Positions 24,260-35,570 of a stretch of 64,000 bases of DNA are shown in pieces. Within the stretch, counting starts at the first letter, position 1. Each line of letters opens with the position of its first letter. Under the pieces are notes generated by a model. The model had not been told where the DNA came from. It searched no databases and saw nothing but the letters and a program-made list of their open reading frames with translations. The stretch comes from Vermamoeba vermiformis (lineage: Eukaryota; Tubulinea; Echinamoebida). Both the position numbers and the translations under genes were made by a program. The stretch covers positions 62,001-126,000 of the forward strand of contig JBEWZL010000270.1 in NCBI GenBank assembly GCA_045837725.1. Direction: 5' to 3'.

Positions 24260-24415
24260 CGTGGTATTGTATATTGCCAATAATAGATAAAAGTTAGGAA
24301 GTTTTCGGTGGCCGAAAAATTGTTCGCAGATCGAGAGGTCGTTTTTTTCGCAGTCAAATATTTAAACGAACGTTGTCAGGTCATAATATTATTTTTGTCA
24401 ATAAGAGTCCCAAAC
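24260..24415. promoter_or_regulatory. Bidirectional promoter of RRP45 and Peter Pan
   Basis: Only 156 bases separate the divergent start codons of two ribosome-biogenesis genes. A CCAAT sequence lies at 24277-24281. Coupled expression is inferred from the shared region, not shown. Confidence 0.6.
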
Positions 24416-26397
24416 ATGGGTAAAAGAGTAAGTTCTAATTCAGATCTCGTTTGGAAAATCCGATCTGATCACGATCTCAAAACTAAATTCGTTCGTTTGC
24501 ACATACTAACTCATAAATTATTTTCGTAATTATAGAAGAAGAAGCGCACGCATATTAAAGAAGTTGAGGATGACACTCTTACCAAGCAACCAAATACTTT
24601 TATCTTTAGACGAGGAAAAGTTGGTAAAACGGTCAAGGAATTGGTGGACGATATGCGACATGTTATGTTGCCTAACACGGCTATTAATTTGAAGGTAAAT
24701 TTAATTTATTTAATTTTTTCTGTTGATTTGGTTCAAAATCCAAATCTCGATCGCATCTTAGATCACCGCGAACCAATCAACTTCGTTATATTAAATAGCA
24801 AAAAATACGTTGCGAGTGCAGCAAATAGCTGCGAAGTATAGCGGCGTAATAAAAATCGTTTGTCGGTTTTCGCGATCGGCTTGAGCGATCTGAATCTGTT
24901 TCAACATTATCTAACGATGATATTTAGGAATCAAAAAGTAACAACCTTCGCGACTTTATTAACGTCGCCGGACCGTTCGGTGTCACTCACATGATGATTT
25001 TCTCGGCCACGGATCTGGGTACTTACATGCGCATTTTGAAGGTACTATCAACGTTCCCAAGACGACTTTATATTTATATCGTTAGTATGCACCAAGTATA
25101 TTCTAATCTATATGTTTATAGACTCCTCGTGGTCCTACATTGACGTTTAAAGTTAGCGAATACTCGCTCATCGCGGACATTCACAAACTCCAACAGAGAC
25201 CTCACAGCCCTGGTATTGAATACAAAGTGCCCCCAGTGGTAAGTCAACAACACCTATATACTATGGGTAGTATTGTCTAGTCCTAATAACGTGTTCAGTT
25301 GGTGTTGAATAACTTTGGATCCGAAGAAAACCACATGAAACTGATGGCGATCACGTTCCAGAATATGTTCCCTACGATTAATATTAACACAGTACGTCAT
25401 ATACTGCCCGGCTATATTACAACGGTGCCGTTCTGACCTTAATCCTAGATTAACTTGAACGACTGCAAACGTGTCGTGTTGATCAATTACGACAAAGAGA
25501 CGGGCATGATCGAGTTCAGACACTATTTGATTAAAGTTGCCGCCGTTGGTTTGAGCAAGAGCATCAAGCGAGTGTTGCAACAGCGCGTCTCTAGTCTCGA
25601 CAAGTACTCTGATATTTCCGAATACGTCTTGGGGTAAGTACATCCGTAAACCAGATTCGGATCCCATACGAATTATTTTGCTAATGAATTTTACTATAGT
25701 GGTACTGATGCAGCTGAGAGTGATGTTGAAGACGGTCCCGAGTCACACGTCGAAGTTACAAAGAAGACTAAGAAGGGTCAACGTGTTCAACAGAGCGCGA
25801 TCAAGTTGCAAGAACTTGGTCCTCGCATCAAGATGCAGCTCGTTAAGATTGAAGACGGTGTTTGTGACGGCGCAGTATTGCACCACGCTATTGTCAAGAA
25901 ATCTGAAGAGGAGATTGAAGCCTTGAAGGCACGCAAGGACGAAGAAAAGAAACTGAAAGAAGAACGACGACGCGAGCAAGAAGCACGTGTCCTTGCTAAA
26001 GGAGGCAAAATCAAGGTAAGCAATCATAATCTGCGTATTTTTAAGCGTTACAAGTTGTGGTAGATCTAACGAATTTTTTTTCAAGAAACGTAATGACGAT
26101 GTTGACGACGCTGACGACGAAGATGAGCCTTCTTCAGTATATGAACGTCCAGATGATAGCGCTAGCGAAAAAGAAGATGAAGGTATGGCGGATGTGGACG
26201 AAGACGTTGAATGGTACAGGCGTGAAATCGGAGAAGATCCGACCGAAGAGGATTTGAAGGCATTCAAGGCTGCTCGTGCCAAGGACGGTCAAAAGCGAGA
26301 GAAGTTCCATCCTACGACCTTTAAGAAGAGAAAGAGAGGTTCTCAGGGCGGCGACCAAGATGCGAAGCAACAAACCAAGAAACAGAAGACTAAGTAG
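24416..26397 (+). CDS. PPAN: Peter Pan / SSF1 ribosome biogenesis protein (Brix domain)
   Basis: ATG is at 24416. A tiny first exon (MGKR) splices at GTAAGT 24428 to KKKRTHIKEVEDD. The Brix-domain signature follows: NTFIFRRGKVGKTVKELVDDMR in pieces, MRHVMLPNTAINLK, DFINVAGPFGVTHMMIFS, GPTLTFKVSEYSL, LNNFGSEENHMKLMAITFQNMFP and RRVVLI/YD-like strands. The C-terminal third is highly charged with coiled Lys/Glu stretches and a basic tail (KKQKTK), typical of nucleolar factors. The family acts in the nucleolus in 27S pre-rRNA processing and 60S assembly. Intron 1 (24428-24534) carries four GATC words in 107 bases. The gene model is continuous through to TAG at 26395-26397. Confidence 0.93.
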
Positions 26398-26504
26398 TCG
26401 CGTGATACTTGTAAAAATTTAAAGGTTAATTTATCGTAAACAATTCAAAGAAAAACCTCGATATGACAGCTAATCTTTTCTTGTCGGACAAAATCTAGCT
26501 TTAT

Positions 26505-26586
26505 GGGAGGCGTAAAACTCCTGTCGGTTTTCAATTTAAACCTACAGTTTTTTAAAGACCTACAATCCGTCGGTCTGGCGGTTTTC
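26505..26586 (+). repeat. Left terminal inverted repeat
   Basis: Begins GGGAGGCGTAAAACTCC, then GTCGGTTTTC, TTTAAACC and AAGACCTACA blocks that recur inverted at the right end with a few substitutions and one T-run indel. Confidence 0.9.
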
Positions 26587-26731
26587 AAAAAATACGCCGG
26601 CGCGGACCTCAAACCGACATGAACCGCCGCTTTGTGTACCACAGAAGGCATGCAGAATAACGTTTGTGTGGGTCATAGGCATATTCCGCCTTATTTCTCA
26701 CCTTTTTGTTAGATAAAACAACGTCAGCGTC

Positions 26732-28138
26732 ATGATCTGTCCTACTGTAAACGAATCTAGTGATGCTATGGTACGTCATTAATTTTAAAATTATTACCTG
26801 AATTTTATTGCTGTTCATAAGCATTAATTTCGTGATCGCTTTTGAAATTGCATTTTTAAAATTTTGTTAGCACGTTGCGGTAGAGCAAATGGACCATCAT
26901 TCTAAAACCAAAAGTACTGTCGGAAAGAAGCGAGGGCACGAAGAATTGAGTGGTATGTACCAATTTTCCCAACTACGCTTGATCTGATCTCGTTCCGTTT
27001 AACAGCGAACCCAAAAGTTCCTGATTTCGCTAAGCTATTTTACAAAGTGCTTGAGAAAATTACGGACAATTGCTGAGAAAGACGACGCCCTCGAAAGACG
27101 GCTCGGCTGGATCGCCAAAGCAAGGGATCGACGATATACGTCTCATTACGGAGCTCACAAGAATACAAGACAGTAGTACTGTGGTGTGTCTTCCTCTTAT
27201 TAATTATGAGTTCTTCGATATTGCTAGCAAAGAGGTTCAGTAAGTTCGAAAACCGGATTCACTTCATGTGACTTACTATGTCGTATAGAGCCTCATATCA
27301 TCACCAAGAGCATCAACAATAAGTAAGTAAATTTTGCAGACTGGTTTTGAGCTCAAAGATATCGCTCTACTTTTATTGAAATCAGATCTTCGCGCGTGCG
27401 CATTTTTGGAAAATACAGCACAAGAAGAGACAATATCAGCAAAATAAGACTGTACTAATTTTGTGTATCAAAGTGAAACTGATTACAGTCTTTATGATGC
27501 TCCTGGGCGAACTACTGCCAAAGAATACCCCGTGCCACATTATGACGAAGTACAAACAATATCTCGCAATCCGTTTGCGACCCGGACAGAGAATAAAGGT
27601 TCGAAAAAAATTTATATAACGCTGGTTTATACTGAAGCGATATCTAACGATATCTCGAGGTTCCAGAAGTGCTCGTTGATAAATTTCAACAACGCGAGAT
27701 CAAGATCGTCACTGGCAAAGCTTCCAAAGAGAGTATTATTATGCTATCAGCCATCAAAAGATCAACACATAGCTATTCATCCGAGAATCGACTTGATCAC
27801 CCCTCAAATAAGATAATTTTGCCCGATCTGTCCACAACGATCTGACCAATGTTCCACCTATTGAAGATGACATCAGCTCTTGTTGGAATCAATTAGCTAC
27901 ACTGAGGAGGAATTAATCGCAAAAATGATTGGCACTAGGCGACGAAGCAAAATACCAGTACCATGGTGCAACAATTGATCTGGATTCGATCGCGGGCAGG
28001 AAAAACGAGTGAGGGAATATGACCAAACGTAAGTTAATTAGCCTGTGCTAGTAATAAACTGGCAGAGATACGCAAGGAGTATTCGTTTGAAATACCTGAC
28101 GCTGATCTGCAGCGATTCTTGGTAGATTCGTTATTGTA
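26732..28138 (+). pseudogene. Degraded intron-containing gene inside the TIR element
   Basis: I do not recognise this gene. A start at 26732 (MICPTVNESSDAM) runs into a canonical intron (gtacgt to ttag), then HVAVEQMDHHSKTKS and ANPKVPDFAKLFYKVLEKI. Further blocks with host-style introns include STVVCLPLINYEFFDIAS, TGFELKDIALLLLKSDL and a closing KEYSFEIPDADLQRFLVDSLL with TAA near 28136, followed by AATAAA. The blocks lie in shifting frames (for example a one-base shift near 27073) with in-frame stops near 27830 and 27914, so it looks decayed. It may be a host gene captured by the transposon or a remnant of the element's own gene. It has no visible DDE signature. Confidence 0.5.
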
Positions 28139-28252
28139 ACAATAAACTTATTTTATTTCACCCCGCTACTACTTTGTGGCTCAATTCCATGCCCTAGAGC
28201 TTCGATAAGCGAACAAAACCGACACCAACCGACGGAATTAAAACCGACGGAA

Positions 28253-28335
28253 GAAAACCGGCAGACAGACGGACTGTAGGTCTTCAAAAAAACTGTCGGT
28301 TTAAACTGAAAACCGACGGGAGTTTTACGCCTCCC
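28253..28335 (-). repeat. Right terminal inverted repeat
   Basis: Inverted partner of the left repeat. It ends CCTCCC immediately before the second AGCTTTAT copy. Confidence 0.9.
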
Positions 28336-28339
28336 AGCT

Positions 28340-28573
28340 TTATTTTTGATTTAGAACGGCCGGGCTTGAAGTGGTGAGCTCACTTGAAGATGAAACCTTG
28401 CCAAAACATTTCTGGATTAATTTCAGCCCTATTTTACGTAAGGCACCACAGTACCACGAATAACGGAACAGCCAAAGCAAAATGTTGCGGGTGGTAAAGA
28501 GAGTGATACCGCGAAGAGCTTGGCAGACTGCAAATAACAAATCAGCTCCAAATATTTTACATGGAGCGTCCAT
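28340..28573 (-). CDS. Small hydrophobic protein, hypothetical
   Basis: A single open frame of 77 codons starts at ATG 28573. It contains a hydrophobic helix-rich middle (GADLLFAVCQALRGI, ILLWLFRYSWYC) and a Ser-rich tail. The stop codon lies in an AATAAA-like sequence and within the transposon's right target duplication, so the original 3' end adjoined the insertion site. No family was recognised. It may be real or chance. Confidence 0.35.
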   Translation of the reverse strand: MDAPCKIFGADLLFAVCQALRGITLFTTRNILLWLFRYSWYCGALRKIGLKLIQKCFGKVSSSSELTTSSPAVLNQK

Positions 28574-28983
28574 TTATTCATCTCGGGAATTGGTAGTGCG
28601 TAAGTCGACTGCTTAAATAATTTAAATTTCAGAAAATTAATTTGGATTTACATTTTGTGTACGGCTTCAATACCGCAAGCAATAATTTATAAATAGTTCT
28701 CGAATATTAATTTTATGATTATTTGAATTAATATTCAAAATTCATCCCGCGTAAATTGCAAATATTGGATAAGGAGGCTTATTTTTTGCCATAACCGGTT
28801 ACGTGATGTTAACACGTACAGAACTGGTTTGGTTCGATTACTCTTAGCTGAACTCTCTGCTACATCGCTGCCTGGTAAAACGTTAAGAGCGTTCGAGTCA
28901 TTCATCGGATCTGTGCGTTCAATAACAAGCTCGAACCCGTGATTTGAAGCTTACAACAATAAAATTACTAATTATAATTAATT
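28574..28983. other. Intergenic, no gene seen
   Basis: About 410 AT-rich bases upstream of the P-loop NTPase gene. No motif or gene was recognised. Confidence 0.4.
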
Positions 28984-31900
28984 ATGACAGGACTGCCTTC
29001 GTCTACAAGGTAGTTATCATGTTTAAGATATTTACTAAGCTTCAATAATCTAACTTTGTTTAGATTTCGAACGCGACATCTGCACACGGCCAAGTCCTTG
29101 TTTTCTCCATCCAAAAAGAGTTCAATTGGAAGTGTAGAACCGATTGTGAATAGAGCAAGCACCGATACAAATATCCAATTACACAAAGACAATACACCAG
29201 CACCCACCCTACTCGATATCTCTATTCCTCTTCAGGAACGGCTTTCACAAATTGTTCGCAATGTACTCCGTGATGAAGTGAAGGTTGATTTTGCCGCTGA
29301 GCAACAAAAACTTGAAGAAATGCAGAGGCAACAATTTGGAAAATTCCTCAAAAAGCCATTCGTTTTCAATCCAACACCTCCTATGGGACGACAATTTGAC
29401 TTACGCTTCATGCCAAAGCATTTTAACGACCAAGTCTATGAGCAATTTGAACAGTGGGCAGTTGACCCTGTTTACCGTATTCATGCTTTGCGAGCAATTC
29501 CTGGTGCTGGAAAGACAGGTAAGTAACTTGATGTAGTGTACCTTAACTAATTGTAATCTAGCTGTCATGTTGAATGCTGTGGGAAGGAATACTTATCTTA
29601 TTTATGTGATGTGTGATCAGCATGAAATAGTATCTACTGATTATGTAAGTAATTTACCTTATTATAAACCTCATTAAATACTAATACTTCTTCAGAGAGA
29701 CTCCAGCTTTGTTGCATTTTTAACTTCTGGAGCAATGCAGGGAGCTATTGCAGAGAGTGATATTAAAAAGAGTACTGAAAGAATTATAGAGCTTTTACAA
29801 CTATTTTGGCTTGCTCGTCTCATGACATTGGATTATGTAAAACAAACATTTAACTATACTCCAGTTGAATGGCTTTACTGGTCTAACAATGCTGGCCAAG
29901 AAAAAATTGCTAGAATTCAAGAACAATTTTTATCATTAAAGTAAGATAGCACTGAAAATTTCTTTATGTACTAATTTGCAGCCTGCACAGAGGGTACCCA
30001 GGTGTAAACTCAGGGAGAGCTTTAACTTCCTGGGCGGAACGTTGAGCGGGGGTGTTGAGCGGGGACAATAATTTCTCCGTTTTTTTTGGCAGCCTCGCAA
30101 TAAATCGTCCCGCAATATTACTTTTAAATAATGAATAAAAATCAACACACAATGGCATATATTTTAATTATATGCTCGGTTGTGTTAGTTGATTCGCGCG
30201 CGCTTTTCGATTAAAATTCAAAACCGTTTTTTTGGTCATTGAATCGTTTTTCTCCATCAACGCACCACAAATGGCTGACCCAGAACCGGCGAAAGCATTG
30301 TCTGTAAGTGTTCGCACATTTTTAATCGGAGACTTTTTGTAACAATGGTCTTTATTCTTATAAAATACCAATTTTTCGTTTTTTCGAATCCGAATCTAAC
30401 ATGTTCTAAAAAAGGAAGGAAATAACGCTACCAGGAAGCGGAAACGAGGACGGAAAGAAACCAAAGGCCAGAAGAGGCGTCGTATTGTGTAAGTTGAATA
30501 TCAAAAGTGAAATTAAACCAGTTCTAATATTTAAAACAGTCAGGGTCAAACGGAGGAGGCTAAAAAAGACGGATGGGCTCTTTTAGAGCCCTTTCCTCTC
30601 CGCTATCGACAAACTGTGGTGCCCTCAATGTTGGCCTTTGCCCCAAATCAGCCTTTGTCTGCATTGGATTGCTTTAAGAAGCTCTGGACGCCTAAGTTTC
30701 ATGACGAATGGATGGAGGCTGTCAGCCAACACGTGACACTTCCTCATTCTGGATTTTCCGCTTCAAAGCGAGCAGTTAGTGGGTGGAATTACCTTGGCTT
30801 TCATCTACAATGCAAGACCAACCCCTTGGCTAACCTGAAAGCCTACTGGAAAGCAGACTTGGACCTACCAAGCCAAGATTTGGTTCTTCAGATCCATTCT
30901 GAACGAGACGCCTTAGATCAGTTTTATATGGCCAGCCTATTAAGCAACAACTACTGTGATGCTGTCACTGCAGGCTCTCACATCACTATTGATGAAATTG
31001 TGGCCCCTTCCTCCTTGGACTGTCCAGCTGTTACAACAATCATTCGAAAGCCTCATCCACACGGTGTTCTCATCTGGGCCTCAGGGGTCAAACTTGAGGG
31101 TATAACCCCATATGTGTTAAGGCTAGTGCCCAAAACTGCAGATATACACTCTTGGAGCACTGGTGCCATTGTCAAGGAGCTGATAGAGCCAATGAATAGC
31201 AACTTGAAGCGGAATTATACGATGGATGCTTGGTTTGACAGTGAGGCAGTGCGTGCATACATCACAAGAGCCGGCCAGTTCTTCACCTTAGGAGCTCATA
31301 CAGGCCATAACAAAAGCTTTTGGGATCAAGCTAAGGACGGCATCACCCCTTCCACATGGAAGCAATATGAAAATGCCTCTTCTAGCCTGCTGGCATCAGT
31401 GTTTTACGACAAAGGTGTGCATTGTTGCATTAGCTCAGCCTACCGAAAAGTCAACAAAATTAACCAAAAGCTTCAGCGGTGCCCGTTATCTGATATGTAT
31501 AAGAAGCACTTCAATGTGATTGACTTATTTAATCGGAACTTTTATCAGAATATGATTAAGCATCGACAAATGACTGTCGGTAAGGTTGTCTTTGATGCCT
31601 TGCTTCAGATAACCATCTTGAATGCAAGGGTGTTATACAACCATACTCACAATCAAAAGCCCATATCTGCCTTTGATTATATGTGCCAACTAAAGAAGGA
31701 GCTATTGGAAGTGAAGTGATACTTGTATTGTATCATTATATAATAAAATTCGACATTCTTTCAAAACCGGCTCAAGGGACCGGCTCAACATTCCGCCCAG
31801 GAAGTTAATTGATCAACTGATAAACAAGCACAAAGTTTGGATTGCAGTTGATGAAGCTCAAGTTGCTGGAGCACTATACAGTAACAAGATTATACAAAGA

Positions 31901-33773
31901 GCACATATGTATGATACACCTCTGGCTGAATGCAAATACAGGTAATCACAACAGTGCCAATTTGATGTATCTAACTGTTTGTACAAAAAAGTAACCTGTT
32001 GCATGCAATGGTTTTTTATGCTTTGCCAGCTGGGTCATACCATATAATTGGTGGAACAGGTTTGGAAAGTTTTGACACCATAGGGACAAGTGGAGCTCTC
32101 AAAGGAACAGTCCTGTATGAGCTTGCAACAGCTGATAACTTAGAATTTCCTTATGTCAGTGGGGATGAAGTCCTTGCTGTTATCGGCCAATATCTCAATT
32201 TAGACTTTCTCAGTGAAGCAACCAAAGCAAAAGCAAAACAACAACTGGAAGGCCGACTGCGATACTCTCTTCGTATTCTTGGAATCTTAATGCAAGAAAT
32301 TGCAAACAGAAAACCATTGCAAACAACTGAAGACATAGAGGAGTTCTTTACAAACGCTCTAGAGAAGCATGCGCAGGAGATCCTTGATGAAATCATTAAG
32401 GGACGGATTAAAAGAGTTGGTGATCAACTATCAATGGGGCAAAGAAGATTGTGTAAGTTCACTCATTAGTGACATTATGTGTTAATGTTTCTTTGGTAGT
32501 CTATTCTCATCTTGGCAGCCTGTGTTATAAGGCAATAGTGGGGAACCAAAAATTCTACCCTGCTCGCCTCTTTACGCAGCTCTTTGGAGTTGCACCAGAA
32601 GAAACAGGAGTTCTTTTCTTTGAAAAGCATCAAATTGAAGGTGTGCCTTTTAAGAAATGATCAATTCTAATATGTTGCTTCAGTTAATGACCCAGAGATT
32701 GGGGCATACTCCTATTGGTACACTATCAAGGAAAAGTTTATTGCTGAGTTGCTGTTATCAAATAAGGATATTCATCATGCTTACCACCTCAATGAGTTGC
32801 ATGACAGCATGATGCAAAATAGACTTGCCTCATCGTTTGGATTGGAATTTCAAGAGTATTTTGCTTTCAGTCTGGTATGATTTTTGTTATTGGGTTAACT
32901 GTTCTAACTGTTGTCTAGCAAAGAAATTTGCCTGCAATTCTTAAGCAGGTTGGCTGGCATAAGCTGCCAAAATGGTGTGAACAACTTGATTGCTCTGGCT
33001 GGACATCTTTTTTAACAAGCAAACAAATGCAAGAGATTGAATCAGCTAGCAAGGCATTGAAAGGAAAGGTTCCATTGAATTGCTTGAAAAAGATGGAGAG
33101 TGCTCTGAAATCCAATGACAAACACTTGTTTGCTGAGATTACTTCAAAGCTGCAGGACTACTGGCAACAAAATGAGGATGGGTTAAGTTGGACTCAAACT
33201 TTGCAACAACTTGAATATGCTAATGTTGAAGATGCATCGAAGACAATTGGAACACTGATCAGGCTACACAAAAACAAGTCTGCTGGTCGTGGAGATGCTC
33301 TCTTTTTGCTGTCTCAGTCTGATGAATACTTATTAAGCCCATCTCCTTCATTTGGCCCAGATATCCTTGGGTTTGCAAGCAAGTAGCTTAGACTATCAAT
33401 ACGATCACTAACACATTAAACAGCATTACCAAATCGAGAAAAAGTCTTGATTGGAGTTTCAATGTCCATTCGACAGCAGCTCACTGATAAAAAATGGGTC
33501 AGCAACATTATCAAACTGAACCCAGCACACTTCTTTCAGTGGGAGAAAAACAAAAAAGAATCGGCACTACACAATATTGTGCTCGATTTATTACCAAAGA
33601 AGATGCTGATGATCAATTATACAGCTCATCTGGATGACATAGGAGTTAAAGCATCAGAAGATTATATCCTGATTCATCTAACTGATGATATGCTTGCCAA
33701 GGCAGATAGTTTATTAGCTAAGAGTATCGACCTGATTACTAAGAGCCCTGTAACTAATCCAAAAAGTAACTAG
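28984..33773 (+). CDS. Large P-loop NTPase gene, unknown family, interrupted by a piggyBac element
   Basis: A likely start is ATG 28984 (MTGLPSST), spliced at 29009 to an exon from 29064. The exon ending at 29518 carries a Walker A motif split by an intron (AIPGAGKT). A Walker B-like strand (VWIAVDEAQ) lies just right of the transposon near 31836-31862. The downstream exons encode an alpha-helical protein with no domain I recognise, ending KSPVTNPKSN before TAG at 33771-33773. The exon in the middle is cut by the piggyBac element 30026-31804. Its reading frame is in register on both sides of one TTAA. The gene's own introns are short (about 43-55 nt), unlike the 60-270 nt of neighbours, and are poor in GATC words. 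Function unknown. Confidence 0.65.
30026..30047 (+). repeat. piggyBac left terminal inverted repeat
   Basis: 22 bases starting CTTCCTGGGCGG and ending GTTGAGC. It matches the right end inverted at 21 of 22 positions. Confidence 0.95.
30271..31719 (+). CDS. piggyBac-type transposase (DDE_Tnp_1_7-like)
   Basis: Three exons: 30271-30303, 30415-30488 and 30540-31719, giving about 428 residues in one continuous frame. Exon 2 is a basic, nuclear-signal-like stretch (RKRKRGRKE, QKRRR). The core follows the piggyBac DDE fold with candidate acidic residues at about D187 (HITIDEIVAP), D265 (YTMDAWFDS) and D364 (NVIDLFNRNFY). The conserved C-terminal NARVLYNH helix is present. No Cys-rich C-terminal finger is seen; the protein ends KELLEVK. 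Piggybac transposases cut and paste at TTAA, which matches the element's flanks. Confidence 0.9.
31783..31804 (-). repeat. piggyBac right terminal inverted repeat
   Basis: 22 bases starting GCTCAACATTCC and ending CCCAGGAAG, directly followed by TTAA. Confidence 0.95.
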
Positions 33774-33970
33774 ACAACAATGGACTGAAGGCAGCTTTAA
33801 TCTTATTGAGTTTTTTGTCAAGTTTATCAATTACAATTGGATGATTCAAGACTTCTGGTTGGATGTTTGCATACTTTATAAACTAATATTCTCATCTCTG
33901 AAGTTGAAAATGATATGATGGCTCAGGTGACAGGTCACTGCTCTTTCTGATAATTAATTTATTTTGGCAG

Positions 33971-35431
33971 TTATTGAGCTTTAGTCGCTTCAGAATTCTC
34001 AGAATTATTTTCAGTGGTTTTAACTTGTTGTAATTTTTCTTGTTGTTGTTTAGCGTGTTGTGCCTTTAGATCGCTTACGATTTTGAACAACGAATCCATT
34101 TCATAATCTTTCGCCATACCAACTGCGCGCCAATGAATGTTCGAGTGCTGGTCCACCACGAATACGTAGCCTAAGAAACTGTTTTCCATGTCTACACCGC
34201 CGAGAGCTTGCGGACTCATGTCGATCCACGCCTCTTTGATTTGCAACACATTGGGCCAATCCTCCTATAAATATATTAAATAAGCAACCCTTTCGATAAT
34301 AAAAATATAATAAAAATAAAGCATTTTTGAGCCCGAATTGAAAAAATCACTCGATCGTGGATCTGGAGGATTATAATTAAGGCTGAATATTCGTGCTTAC
34401 CTTCTTGTTTGTCCTCTTTAAAATGCTCTTCAATAAGGGATTGGCGATACGATATGATAACGGCACTGAAATCAACTACAAAAAAATAAAAGTTTTAGAT
34501 CAGATTCGAACACTGCATAGTTAACTATATAACTGTAATAACTATAATAATATTAAATTGCAGAATATGTTTCGTACCTCAGCGCAATTAATTTCGGGGA
34601 ATTTCTCTTGAAAAGGTTTCTTCCAGGACTGAATAATCTTCGACGCAAATTCGCGCTTTTGAGAACAGATGATAAATGTGACGCCGTGCGGTGCTGAAGC
34701 GAAATATTGCTTTAATTTCACCATTTGACCGTTCAGATCGTATATTCGGCGAATTTCGAACAACGGGAATTGCACTGGTTGTTCTGAATAAAAACAAAGT
34801 CAGATCCACGTCAAATTCAGTACGCCAATAAATATAATATATTTTCGCCAGTATATAAATATATAAATAATTATATAATAATGTAAAAGACTTACTAAGT
34901 GTTTGAGCGGGAAATACTTTGCCGTCAGGATATTTTTTGAGTTGATGATACTCCCACATATTACCGCGTGTTAATTCGTCTTTGGAGACCATCATAGTCT
35001 TGGCACTAGTATAGCAATATTATTGTTAGCTCAAACTGATTGCAAAGAGCAGATTCGGTGAGTGCCTCAATCCAGTTCTCGAAGTTAGAAATTCGTAATA
35101 ATTTAAAACTATCAATTATGAGCTCATTAATAATAATTATGCTTATTTATATGTAGGATAAGGATTAAAATATTTCTCTAACGGAGCTTAGGGTTGATCG
35201 GTTATTTGAGTTCACTTACAAAATTCGTCTGAATCGTTGCCAGGCACTATCTGGTGCTTGAGGTTGTTGTGTAGTATTTGTAGATGGTTTATTATTGTTT
35301 TTATTCGCATTTGATCTGGATGTGTGGATTTGGTTCGTTTTGATCGCGAAAACGGACTTGGTCGCGTTAGATACGGAGCAACTTCGGGCTATAGTAGTTG
35401 CCCTAATTAATGACTTGAGTGTGGTATTCAT
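33971..35431 (-). CDS. ATP10: Mitochondrial ATP synthase assembly factor ATP10
   Basis: ATG is at 35431 (MNTTLKSLIRATTIARSCSV), a basic amphipathic N-terminus fit for mitochondrial import, and the stop is at 33971. Five exons give KQYFASAPHGVTFIICSQ, SWKKPFQEKFPEINCAE, LISVPLSYRIANPLLKSIL and the ATP10 core (AWIDMSPQALGGVDMENSFLGYVFVVDQ in pieces, then IHWRAVGMA). The exon after 34570 begins at a TTGTAG acceptor, giving LISVP. ATP10 helps Fo subunit 6 join the ATP synthase in the inner membrane. A Gln/Lys/Asn-rich tail closes the protein. It shares a 139-base promoter region with the GSAP homologue. Confidence 0.88.
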
Positions 35432-35570
35432 GATGAGATATTTTGCAGGACACAAACAGAAAAATCAAACGAAAATTTTATTGTTTATTTTGTTTATCGA
35501 GATGCGGAGCAAAAGCAGCAACTAATTAAAACCGCGATAGACTTGTATATTATTAATTGTATATAGAAAA
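35432..35570. promoter_or_regulatory. Bidirectional promoter region of ATP10 and the GSAP homologue
   Basis: 139 bases separate the two divergent start codons. No specific motif was recognised. Confidence 0.45.

Larger units (their letters stand above)
26505..28335. mobile_element. DNA transposon with ~83-bp TIRs and 8-bp target duplication
   Basis: The ends are inverted copies of each other, starting GGGAGGCGTAAAACTCC and extending about 83 bases with roughly 90% identity. Both flanks carry the same 8 bases, AGCTTTAT (26497-26504 and 28336-28343), as a target-site duplication. An 8-bp duplication fits hAT-like or other 8-bp-TSD superfamilies, but the terminal bases are not the usual hAT CAGGG, so the superfamily is open. 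Subterminal GTCGGTTTT/CCGACGG words are repeated at both ends. The interior holds no recognised transposase. It contains a broken, intron-containing gene instead. The element landed in the short space between the 3' ends of PPAN and a small minus-strand ORF. Confidence 0.85.
30022..31808 (+). mobile_element. piggyBac-type DNA transposon with TTAA target duplications
   Basis: The element is 30026-31804, flanked by TTAA at 30022-30025 and 31805-31808. Its 22-base terminal inverted repeats (left CTTCCTGGGCGGAA..., right the complement) differ at one position. TTGAGC(C/G)GG words recur twice just inside each end, as piggyBac elements often show. It encodes one open transposase gene with two introns. 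Its 1.8-kb size, near-perfect ends and open transposase suggest a fairly recent insertion. Confidence 0.95.
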
